DNA from: Sipunculus nudus
Taxonomy: Eukaryota; Annelida; Sipuncula; Golfingiida; Sipunculidae
DNA: 64,000 nucleotides
Assembly (NCBI GenBank): GCA_026874595.1
Contig: CM049314.1
Location: 32,391,229-32,455,228 of the forward strand
Direction of reading: 5' to 3'
Below are positions 49,301 to 60,009 of the stretch, piece by piece. Positions within the stretch are counted from its first letter, which is position 1, and every line of letters starts with the position of its first letter. The notes under the pieces were generated by a model. That model saw only the letters and a list, made by a program, of their open reading frames with translations, searched no databases and had not been told where the DNA came from. The translations under genes and the position numbers were made by a program.

Positions 49301-49960
49301 ACTAGAATGGCATTGTTTTTGCACTTGCAAAACAGATATATGTCTCCAAAAGGGAGACTTCTAGAATATGGTGGTAACTTGTGTGCTAAATCTGGGGGAC
49401 TAATACGCAATACCTCAAAAGTGTTTTCTAAACAAAATATCTTAAAAACTAAGTATATTTCGACTGATTTGACCAAGAAGATCCATGTCAAGGTCACCAG
49501 TTTTCTTAATCATCTGAGTACTTGAATTTAGCATTTATTGATTCCAATTTGAGAACAAAATCGGCAATTCAAAATATGTTAGGGGGTTACCAAAAATATT
49601 ACATTTCAGCTGATTTGACGTAGCAGATTCAAGGCATGGTCACCAATTCTTTGAACTTGTGCGAGATTTTGTGGTCCAAATTTCAGGAAGATGGCACTGA
49701 AAACAACATTTCTGCTTCGAAGAGGAGGAGACAATAAATGTGCCAAGGACATCTTGACGAATCGGTTTGGCAGGAATATCTGGACGAATGCCCGGTAGGG
49801 ATAAATGGACGAATCACTTGTAAAAGCATCGCGACGAATCCCTTGTCTAAATATCATGAAGATCCCTTCTTCAGGATAGGGCTCTTTGACAGAATCTATG
49901 GCGGAGAACTTGGTCAGGAAATCATTCCAAAATCTTATTCAGGATAGATGTTCATGGCCT
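49301..49960. mobile_element. Probable repeat with CATGTCAAGGTCACC
   Basis: Two related segments, GACTGATTTGACCAAGAAGA near 49458 and CAGCTGATTTGACGTAGCAG near 49608, each lead into AAGG(C)ATGGTCACC or CATGTCAAGGTCACC. Internal GACGAAT repeats lie at 49755-49845. The texture resembles decayed tandem-core elements. Ends are not defined. Frames here are unassigned. Confidence 0.35.
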
Positions 49961-50370
49961 TGAAACCCTTACATCGTGGCGTATGACTAAGAATATTTGA
50001 AAGTTTCCATGCCAAAATGGAATGCAAATTTGCCACACGATATAGGCTGAAATTTCAATATGTAATTAATATGAGTTATTATCAAAAATGTGTCACAGTG
50101 TTGCAACATACCATAAAATATCCCCCATCCCCCCACACACATTTTGTAAATTTAAAGGAATGCCAATTTGCATAATAATTATGCATAAGTTTCGATCAAG
50201 TTATTATAATAAATTTCAGAGTGTTGCAAAATTCCGTAAATTTCAATGAATTGTAATATTTCAATAAGGAATAAAAAATCAAAATGACCTGATTCAGCTT
50301 TTTCATGATTCACCTGGACCCAGTCATCCAACGCACACCATTGTTAGAAACTAGAACTTTCGATTTCAAA

Positions 50371-50589
50371 CAAGTGGCGATTCCAAGGGGGCAAAGGGGG
50401 TATTCGCCCCTTTTCCCAATAAATGTTGTGGCAAATGTATTACTTGTTGTTGGTTTCTGCAGAGAGAATTTTACTTATTATTTGGTTCACAAGTTGTTAT
50501 AAATTGTTGAAATTTCGATTGAAATTTTCAGTTGTTTCCGTCCATCACAAGCTTGACATCCCCGCCCACGTCCGGCCGATACGCACCTG
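50371..50589. mobile_element. Possible hAT-like MITE relic
   Basis: Left end CAAGTGGCGATTCCAAGGGG and right end GATACGCACCTG are reminiscent of CAGG-GCGTATCC hAT-type ends. The poly-G/C part (GGGGGCAAAGGGGG) matches the style of other copies. No target duplication seen. Confidence 0.3.
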
Positions 50590-51710
50590 GAAATGCTTGA
50601 TAGGGCGTTATAAAGAATCCAGGTAACCAGAAAATATGGTCAGGAACCGGAACAAATTTGTTGAAATATTGATTTTATGACGAATCACAACTGTACATCT
50701 AGACAAATTCCAGTAGTCACGACATGGGGCCCAACCTTTGAGTTCAGAACACCAGAATGAATAAAATTAATGTTCAATAATTCGATTAAAATAGCTGCTA
50801 TGGAGAATAAGCGCATTAATTATGGCAATATCTGTTCACAATGTTAACAGTCGACGAGAAAATGCCTGTGAAACATTAAATTCGCCGTGGCAGCCTGGCG
50901 AGTTTACGGCCAGTGGAAGTGTTTTGTTCATTTTAATCTATTTGACAAATAACGGGCTGAGACAGGAATGTCGGCTTTATTTTCAGCCTTATTGACAAAC
51001 CCAAATTACGCTTTCATTTGTTATTTGAGAAAAAAACAACACATGCTGATTTGGTTGAAAGTGGGAATGTGAACAGAACAAAGCAAATCTCATCATTCTG
51101 TCATGTAAATGGGGTAATCACGCCCAGATCCCAGAAACATTTCCCTAATTATTACCTTGTTAATCTTCACTTCTAATAAAAAGAATGATTGACAACGCTA
51201 TTCTCCTCGGGAAAATTAATTACATGAACCAACAACAACAGCAAGAAACGCAGGCTCTGACGGTGAATCTGTTTGGCCATGGCATACCCTGGTCTTCCGT
51301 CATGTTTTTTCTAGCCACATAGAGCGTTTTTTCATTCCCTTCCTATCCGTTCTGTCATTATTCAACCCTAAAACATTGTCACCGACCAATCTGATTATTT
51401 GGATCAATATTTCACCTATGTCAGGTAACCAATAAGAAGAATGATGGGACGAGATATTAATTTGCAGCTTTGATATACACTTGTGTGTCAGTTTAATTAG
51501 GAAGCTATCTACAATGAAGCCTGTATTTTTTTCTCTTGCGAATTTACATTAAAATTTCTTTTAGAAGACTGTTATTTGACAATGCCTATCAATCTCTTTA
51601 TATCGCGTCAACCATAAATGCCAGTTCTGCAAACAGCTGCATTAGGTGTCCAAGTGTCCTTTCCACTGGCTTGAACTGATTTCCATCCCTGATGAATTGG
51701 CCATGCCCAT
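50590..51710. other. Unannotated complex DNA
   Basis: 50790-51260 is non-repetitive, with many TAAT/ATTA cores, GGCAGCCTGGCGAG and TTGACAAAC motifs. By texture this could be a regulatory block. No coding frame. Confidence 0.4.
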
Positions 51711-51711
51711 C

Positions 51712-51761
<50 letters not shown>

Positions 51762-51830
51762 AGCGTGTAGGGATTTGTAGGTATGTGAAGACAAAACTTG
51801 TTTGTAGGAGAGAAAAGCAGACAGACAAAC

Positions 51831-51867
<37 letters not shown>

Positions 51868-51990
51868 GAATAGAGAAAGGGGGTGTTTGTATGTGTTTGT
51901 TGAGACAAAGCTTGTGTTTTTAAAGGAGAGAGAGAGAGAGAAAGGGGAGACAAAAAAAGAGAGAAAGAAAAAGAGAGGAGAGAGATTCAA
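51711..51990. repeat. (GA)n microsatellite cluster
   Basis: A pure GA tract at about 51714-51759, then degenerate GA/GACA tracts at 51830-51870 and 51925-51990, separated by two related TGTTTGTAG/GTGTTTGT segments. The Ser-Leu-rich minus frames 51642-51953 and 51760-52104 are artefacts. Confidence 0.9.
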
Positions 51991-54606
51991 AAGAGAGCAT
52001 GCGTGTGTGTATTTGTAGACATCTTTTTTGGAAAGACAGAACAGTGTGTGTGCTTCTGTGTTTGTGTGTATACGTTTGTAGATTTGTGAAGACTGATATA
52101 CCAACCTAGCCGTGTTATTATTTTAAACCTAGCTGTCCCATGGGTAGTTATAGATTATATTGCTAACCAGGTGCTGAATAATGCTAGCGTACTTGAGATC
52201 TATAATTGATTTATAATCCTTTGCCACATGATGTATCACCTGCCGAGGACAATAATATCACGGTAATCTGGTTAAAGCCTGGGCGATGATATCACATAAC
52301 GATCCATCATAATAATGGATCAGAAAAGACCATCCAGCTTTCAAGAACAAGACTTATAATCTTATTATTGCTGCCGTGTGGCCATTACACCGCAGATAAA
52401 GTGTCCCGTGTTGGGGTATTAAATTATATCTGCAGAAGTAATTGGGGTAAATACAATTCCCAGGTCTCTCATATTCATTTTACCTTGTTGGATAAAAGTT
52501 TATCTTTTTTACTCAGATGACTGGATTATTGTAGCTCGTACGGGAAGCAGCTGTTTAATTCATGCCGGCATGATAAGGCATAGCGGATCCGAGGCCAGAC
52601 GATACCAAGCAAATCACAAATAAAACAATTGTATAAAAAAATAATGTTTTATCGAATAGGAAATGCAGAAAATTATTTATTTGGAGATATCTCGTGCACC
52701 AGCCCTGTGCGAGGGACGGATATTGTTTTCAGTCGATTCTCCCTGTGTGTAAGGAAGAACGGTTTCATTCACTTGAGAGAAACTTGCCAATTCGGTCGGT
52801 ATTATGAAACTCTCAAGGTTATTACCTTTGGTGTATAAACAAGCGTAAATTAAACCCGGATTAGCATTTTATGCAGGTTGTTTGCGTATCTTTTACCACT
52901 AAGGTTTATATCATGTGATCATATGCCGATCTATGAACTGCGATTACATCATTTAAAGCGTTTCGTGAAAATTGACAGTAAGCATGCATAAAATAAGGAT
53001 GACTTATTTTATTGTAAAAAATACGTACGCGTTACTCCTCTAACAATGTCGCTTGCTTAAGTCCGTCATTTGTGAAAAAAAATATTTGTATAGTGCAAAC
53101 AACGTGTCAGTGTGTTTATGTGTTATATTTTATGAAAAAAAAAACTTTTCACAAAATACAGAAGGACTTGCTTTTGACCTTTATTCAATTTCCAATAAAA
53201 CAATGACTAGCTTCTATAAGTAAAATCAGTTTATAGGATGGTGACACTGGGTCACTTGTACACCCTGAGGGCATTTTATTGAAGAATTTGAAATGAACAA
53301 TTTTATTTGATGAATATTCATCAGGCTGTCCCACTTATTCAAGATTTGTAAAACTTTGACAAATATTCAGACGTGAGAGCAGGCGTTCACTTTTATTTCA
53401 AAGCCCAATTTATAATTTTGTCAAATGATACTTCAAATCTTCGCTTAATTACACAGGAGATATATTAGTTCTCATTAATTTTATATTTATCATCATGATA
53501 AAGACACGGGCCTTCTTAAAAAATACAAGTGTTTTGCATAATAGAGGTGATGTACGGTACAAGCCGGATATTGATAATCTGCCCAACTAAAGAAGCCGCC
53601 ATTGCATAAAATGCTTGATTGGTAATTTGTATGCTGCCACTAATTACTTCATTTGCAGCTGCACAGAGGGGTCACATAAACGTAATTGGCAATCGGTGTA
53701 AATAATAAGACAGATTGTAAGAAGGTGAAAGTGTACTTAATTTAATACTGCTTCAGCTCAGTTAATTTGGGATCAACTTGCCGTAACAATGTCCCCCTCC
53801 CGCGGTCATGGTGTGTCGATTTTGTTTTTGCAAATATCCGCCCTTCCTATATTATAGTCTAGTCTACCTGTAGTTTCCCTGTGTGTGTATTCTTCCTTTC
53901 TATTTGTATAATAAACTCATGCTTCTCCAGGGTTCTCCATTCATTTGCATCCCATATACATTCGACACACTCGGACTAAAAGAGTTGTTTATGGTCGGCC
54001 CTCACCATATGTTAAACGCTTTATAGGCTCAATGGGAAGGCCGAGTCCAAGGAGTCCACAGGTGCGCTTTTTGGGGTCATCGGTGCCATGACCCAGAAGC
54101 AATGGAGATGTTTTTCAAATACCCCATGTAAGTATGATGGTCCAATATCATGTTTCTTAGGAATTAGACAAGAGGAAGCGTAAACTACCCACCAGTCACG
54201 TAGTCCTTTATGGCGATGCCAGTTTGACATATACAAATTCATATATAAGCTTGCCTTTAAAAAAATGAAGACAGTGACCTTGAAAAAATGAATTATTAAA
54301 AAAATGACTGCCATAAAAAAAATCAAATGCCCGGATGGAAAGAGCTTTTTTCTCCTTTTTTTTCTCCACACTTAAACCAAAAAATGATACCTGTTTCCAA
54401 ATCCAATTAAAAAAGTTTAGCAAAATCACTAAATGGAAGTTTTACGGCACACTATAACCTGACTAAGGTTTTTCTTTTTGTATAGTTCTAAGACGCACGA
54501 GGCTTCCTTGACCCATGTATGTACAGAAATTAATAGGACTGAATCCATAGCTCAAAGTATTTATAGTTATTTATATTCACCATTGTATATATTGTTAAAT
54601 TCGCTA
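51991..54606. other. Unannotated complex DNA
   Basis: 52140-52460 and 53500-53770 are non-repetitive, with TTATAATC, TAATTACTTCATTTGCAGCT and similar homeodomain-type AT cores. They look like candidate conserved non-coding elements. The minus frames 54021-54371 and 54208-54429 are Lys/Phe-rich from A/T runs and unassigned. No gene supported. Confidence 0.4.
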
Positions 54607-54627
54607 TTGTATATATATATATATATA
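54607..54627. repeat. Short (AT)n tract
   Basis: About ten AT dinucleotides just before the long palindrome. Confidence 0.9.
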
Positions 54628-54639
54628 ATTGTTTGCATG

Positions 54640-54652
54640 GAAACCGCAAAGA

Positions 54653-54714
<62 letters not shown>

Positions 54715-54727
54715 TCTTTGCGGTTTC
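54640..54727. repeat. 88-bp perfect palindrome with (AT)29 core
   Basis: The 15-bp arm GAAACCGCAAAGAGG at 54640-54654 is mirrored exactly as its complement at 54713-54727. The 58 bp between are pure AT (29 dinucleotides), itself self-complementary. The whole can extrude as one cruciform or hairpin. It ends three bases before the start of element B. A plus frame crossing it (Tyr-Ile repeats) is an artefact. Confidence 0.95.
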
Positions 54728-54729
54728 GT

Positions 54730-57271
54730 TTTTAGCTCAGCTGACTTTCAGTCATGCTGAGCTATAGCGATCACTCTTTGTCCGTCGTCCGTCTGTCCGT
54801 CTGTCCGTCTGTCCGTTTACCTGGCACAAATCGTAACCGCTGGACCTAGAATCTTGTAACTTTACATTCTGAGAGGTCCATAAAAAATCTCCTTGGAAAC
54901 CAGAAATCAGGTCTCTGTTACCCATATCCTTCAAGCTATGGGGCCCCAAAGTACCCCCCAGAATAGTAAAAAATTTCATACAAAATCTTCAATATCTCAT
55001 TAACTACAACACTGATGGTCATGATTTTTGGCATACATATTGATCATGAGATGTTCCATTAGTTCCTGCAGACTGGTGGCGCCACCTGTATTTTTCGATT
55101 TTTTGCGAATTTTTTTCTCTATTTTTGAGACCTTTAAAAATGTGGACATCTGTTAACAGGGCACAAATCGTAACCGCTGGACCTAGAATCTTCATTCCTG
55201 ACATTCTGAGAGACCTATGAAAAGTCTCCATGGAAACTAGAAATTAGGTCTCTATTACCCATATCCTTCAAGCTATGGGGCCCCAAAGTACTCCCAAGAA
55301 TAGTGAAAAATTTCATACAAAAACTTCAATATCTCATTAACTACATCACTGATGGAAATGATTTTTGGCATACATATTAATCATGCGATGTTTCATCAGT
55401 TTCTGCAGACTGGTGGTGCCACCTGTATTTTTCGATTCTTTACGAATTGTTTTCTCTGTTTTTGAGGTCTTTAAAAATGTGGACATCTGTTAACAGGGCA
55501 CAAATCGTTAAGACTGGACCTAGAAGCTTTATTCTTGACATTCTGAGAGACCTATGAAAAGTCTCTATGGAAACCAAAAATTAGGTCTCTGTTACCCATA
55601 TCCTTCCAGCTATGAGGCCCAAAAGTACCCCCCAGAATAGTGAAAAATTTCATACAAAAACTTCAATATCTCATTAACTACATCACTGATGGTCATGATT
55701 TTTGGCATACATATTAATCATGAGATGTTTCATCAGTTTCTGCAAACTGCGGACGCCATCTGTATTTTTTCGATTTTTTACGATTTTTTCATCTATTTTT
55801 GAGACTTTAAAAGATGCAGTCATCTGTTAACAGGGCACAAATCATAATAACTGGACCTAGAATCTTCATTTTTGACATTGGGGGAGGCCCATGAAAAGTC
55901 TCCTTGGAAACCTGGAATTAGGTCTCTGTTATCCAGATTCTTCAATCTATGGGGCTCTGAAGTACCCCCGCTGAATAATGAAAATTTGATACAAAAACTG
56001 AAATATCTGAACAACTAATGCATTGATTACCATGGTTCATTGCATGGATATTGATCAATGAGTGTTTCATAGGTTTCTGCAGACTGGTGGCGCCACCTGT
56101 ATTTTTCGATTCTTTACAAATTTTTTTTCACTATTTTTGAGACCTTTAAAGATATGAACATCTGTTAACAGGGCACAAATCATAACAACTGGACCTAGAA
56201 TCTTCATTCTTGACACACTTGGAGACCCATGAAAAGTCTCCATGGAAACCTGAAATTAGGTCTCTGTTACCCATATCCTTCATGCTGTAGGGCCCCAAAG
56301 TACCCCCCAGAATAGTCAAAAATTTCATACAAAGAGATCATGAGATGTTTCATCAGTTTCTGCAGACTCCCTAGAGTCTCTGTTACCTATATTCTTCAAG
56401 CTATGGGGCTTGTTACACATTTTTACAATTTTTTTTCTCTATTTTTAAGACCTTTAAGGATGTGGTTATGTGTCAACAGGGTACAAATTGTAACAACTGG
56501 ACCTAGAATCTTCATTCTTGTCATGCAAGGAGGCCCATGAAAAGTGTCTGTGGAAACCTTAAATTAGTTCTCTGTTTCCCATATCCTTCAAGCTATAGGA
56601 CTCCGAAGTATCCCTCAGAATAATGGACAATTTGATACAAAAGCTGATGTATCTGACCAACTAATGCAGAGGTCACCATGATTCTTTACATGCATATTGA
56701 TTATGGGGTGTTTCATCAGTTTCTTCAGACTTATGGTGCAACCTATATTTTATTAAATTTTTTTGAATTTTTTTCTCTATTTTTGAGACCTTTAAGGATG
56801 CTGTCATCTGTTAACATGGCACAAATTGTAACAACTGGACCTAGAATCTTCATTCTTGTCATGCAAGGAGGCCCGTGAGAGTGTCTTTTGAAATCTGAAA
56901 TTAGGTCTTTGTTACCCATATCCTTCACGCTATAGGACTCCGAAGTATTCCTCAGAATAATGGAAAATTTGATTCAAAAGCTGAAGTATCTGAACAATTA
57001 ATGCAGAAATCACTATGATTCTTTGCATCAATGTTGACCATTAAGTGTTTTTATTAGTTTCTGCAGACTGGTGGAACCACCTGTATTTTTTTTAAAGTTT
57101 ACCCATTTTTTCCCATATTTTGAGATATATAAATTCAGATACAATCTTGGCTTATTCTTTAATCTGTTTGATGCTTCAGTTGAATGGGTATATACTACCA
57201 TTCAGATGATAAAATTTCCTTTTGCAAATCTCTTCCCAGTCAGCTGAGCGTCATGACCCATGGGTCACTTG
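54730..57271 (+). mobile_element. Helentron-like non-autonomous element B
   Basis: About 2.54 kb. The 5-prime hairpin at 54733-54764 has 14-bp arms, TAGCTCAGCTGACT with its complement, a TTC loop and one bulged base. (GTCC/GTCT)n follows at about 54780-54815. Seven tandem ~337-bp units come next. The inverted arm AGTCAGCTGAGC lies at 57238-57249, then a perfect 14-bp palindrome TGACCCATGGGTCA at 57254-57267, then CTTG. The ends match in style a repeat I recall from oysters and mussels (AGCTCACCTGAGC... CCATGGGCCTCTTGT). No coding capacity. Frames within are shadows of the units. Confidence 0.7.
54824..57235 (+). repeat. Seven ~337-bp tandem units inside B
   Basis: Unit starts (GCACAAAT or GTACAAAT) lie at 54824, 55161, 55498, 55835, 56173, 56481 and 56819. 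Periods are 337, 337, 337, 338, 308 and 338 bp; the fifth unit carries a deletion of about 30 bp. Units include TGGACCTAGAATCTT, TCTCTGTTACCCATATCCTT, and GGTGGCGCCACCTGTATTTT. Divergence rises from left to right: the first three units are the most alike. Confidence 0.92.
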
Positions 57272-58671
57272 TTTTATAATTTAGACTATTCGTTCATTTA
57301 ATGTTTCCTTGTCAATGTTCTCCGGTCTTTGTAAACTTATGGGTTCAATGCCACTTCTATATATTTCTCACAGCTTTATTACATATAACCTTATCAACCG
57401 TAAATTTACTTGAGGAAAGCGATACTTATGTTTGAATTTTTAAGCATTTTCTGAATTAAATGGTTAATTTAGGTTACCATTTACGATATACTGATGGTAC
57501 TTTATTATCAAACGGTCTGGCAAACCATTGTCTATGTACCGGGTTAAAGGAGTCCAGTATTCACATACTGGACATATCTGCAACTAGAAATTTGCAATCA
57601 AAGACAGCAGACCTCCTCTAAGACAGCCCATTACCCATTTGGCATTGGAAAAAATGCGGCATTTTTCCGTAAAAAAACGTAAATCCAGATGGTGATCTGG
57701 ATCATCCCCAAATTGTTCCTTGTATCTTTGCCGAGCTACATTGGTATAAAACACTCTGTTACCGTAAACTCTTTTTCGTATTATTTAAGAAATACCAAAG
57801 GATGTCTTTTCACCATAGCTGATACAAAACTGCATTTTCTAAATCTATCATTACAGAAGACAGGAGACACCCTTTGTAGACGACATTATCAAATATTGCA
57901 TAATTTAAATTTTGCCAATTTTCTCAGTGGTGCTATTAGTCATTAGTCTAATGATTAACGAGGCCATTACTGTTACTCATCAAACATTGGTCGTCTGACC
58001 TTTATAAAACTCTTCACAAATCCGTCGGTTTCTCGAAGGAGACCTTAAGCTATCAAATAATAATCCATCTCAAGAAGATGTCTGAGTTTCTGCAGAAGGC
58101 GCTGGATAAATTAATTACCGTCCTTATTTATAAGATTCAGGGCAGGGATCATGGGATAACAAATGGCAATCCGGCAACCAGTATCGCCGGGGGACTAGAC
58201 GCTCACGCTAATGGGCTTGAACTGAATAATTAAAGCAATGAATAATCTTCTGGCCACGTCCTCTGCATTAAAACATAAAGATTCTGGACGATGCATTATT
58301 AATAAAAAGTATTATCTTCCATATCTGTAACTGGTTTAAAAAAAAGTATTTGTCTCCAATACAGATCTTTTTATAATAATATTATAATTGTCATCAAATG
58401 TCATCTGCCATCAAACAAAAGTATAGACAAAAAGTGTCCCCATTATACAGGGTTTGTTAACAGGCTTCCAATCAATTCCTCATACTGGTTTTGATAAATG
58501 AGTTATCCCCTGAAATAATTGCACTATTGTGGTAAATGCAATAACAACACTCCCTCGAGTCTCATAGATAATATATATATTACATTTTTGTCTAACAGAC
58601 TACATAAATAAATTTAAATATTAACATGGATTGTACAAGTAATTATTGTAGATATTCGCGGTAATCTCCCT
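57272..58671. other. Unannotated DNA, partly complex
   Basis: 58020-58290 is non-repetitive with balanced composition, including TAAATTAATTACCGTCC and GGGCTTGAACTGAATAATTA. It is a candidate conserved non-coding element by texture. Frame 57689-57946 (85 codons) is unassigned. Confidence 0.4.
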
Positions 58672-58815
58672 GGCTCCGATGGTGGCGTTCGGTAGTCTGC
58701 AGGGGTGTAGGAAACCGGAGAAAACTACCGGTCTTGGACGGGCAACCCACAGCAAACAACTGCAAACCCAGGTCGGCAGTTCTGAGAGTCGACCGTTTTA
58801 CCCCAGGACTGTTCA
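58672..58815 (-). mobile_element. SINE-family copy 3 (body only)
   Basis: Reads like copy 1 in the body: CTCC-TGGCTC-GATGGTGG, AGGAAACCGGAGAAAAC, GGACGGGCAAC, and a GTTTTACCCC end. The tRNA-like B box is decayed (CCCAGGTCGGCAGT in place of GGATCGAACCC). No C-run expansion. Confidence 0.5.
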
Positions 58816-59616
58816 GGCCCCAATATAGGTACTCCGGTATCTAGTTATCTATTAAACATCGAAATCATTCCTCCGCACGGTCGCGAGATGTTCTAGGATT
58901 GACCTCGGTCTATCTTTGTGCAATTTTAAAAAAAGGTTCTTAGAAGATTTTGTTAAATATTTTGGCAGGGTCAGAATAACGCCGAAGGAATATTCCATGA
59001 AGCCGTGAAGGTATTTTGGATCAATGTCATTTGATTATTTCCAAACCAGTTGATGTTCCAGATTGGGGGGATGACTCGCAGACACACACAGACACACATA
59101 CCTTTTTTAGCGTCTATATGATGCATTTCAAATATATCAGCGTCTGTATGACACATTTAAAATATATATACTAAATCACATTTTAAATATATTACAATAA
59201 GGTTTTAGAAAATAAGATATTATGTTTCCAGTTTGACAATATTTCAATTGCAATATATAAATAATGTTCTCTGAATAGTGTGTGTGTGGTAGGAGGGGTG
59301 ATTACATTGACCAGGCCCCCTTGCTAAAAGTGGGGGATATACTAGTATACTCCCACCAATCCCCCCCCCCCCCACCCCCTGTTTCAAACAGAAGCTTTCA
59401 TTCCTTTGTGACACTGATTTTATTTGTCCTCGTTAAGATTAAGAGGCTTCATCAGTGAATGCAGTCGTTGAACCGTAGCGAACATCTCCTGTTTTGCTAT
59501 GATTCATTAAGTTTCCCGGCGGAGGTTGTGGCATCTGACCACTTTCCTGTTATCAATGTAATAACTTATATCAGAAACATATCAAAATATAGCCAGAAAT
59601 ACGCATTTAAAAGAAT
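58816..59616. other. Unannotated DNA
   Basis: A C13 run lies at 59361-59373. No gene supported. The minus frame 58971-59156 is unassigned. Confidence 0.45.
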
Positions 59617-60009
59617 GCAAGCCTCCGCCATGGTGGTCATTAACATCGGAGGCTCCCAAAAAACGTGATATATTCTCTTATTCGGCCCATACTCCCAGGT
59701 TTTTCGTGCTTAAGTTCCCCCAACCCAATTTTGCATTTACCTATTCGGCCCATATTCCCAGGTTCAATCATGAAAAAGTGACTTTACATTTGTAAATATT
59801 CCCGGAAGTCCTTCCTGGAATCGGATCATAAAGCGGATCCACAACAAAAAAATAATCCATTCTTCTTTGACCCATTCCCGAAATTCACTGATAATTTCAT
59901 GATATTCGATCCGTTCATGATCGCGTTAGTTATGTTGTGAACAATCTCACAAACCCACACACAGACACACGAACAGGAATGAACGCATACTCTCATGGCG
60001 GAGGCATGC
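59617..60009 (-). mobile_element. Family D element, copy 4 (both ends intact)
   Basis: 393 bp bounded by GCAAGCCTCCGCCATG and CATGGCGGAGGCATGC, a 16-bp inverted repeat with one mismatch. Inside is a short direct repeat of TTCGGCCCATA-TCCCAGG (59684 and 59744). This copy fixes the extent of the family. No coding capacity, so it is a MITE-like element of unknown superfamily. Confidence 0.7.

Noticed and set aside
51642-52104. Ser-Leu-rich minus frames as a membrane or repeat protein
   Set aside because: They translate GA microsatellites in two frames at once.
54021-54429. Overlapping minus frames of 116 and 73 codons
   Set aside because: Lys/Phe-rich from A/T runs, no domain, and overlapping in different frames.
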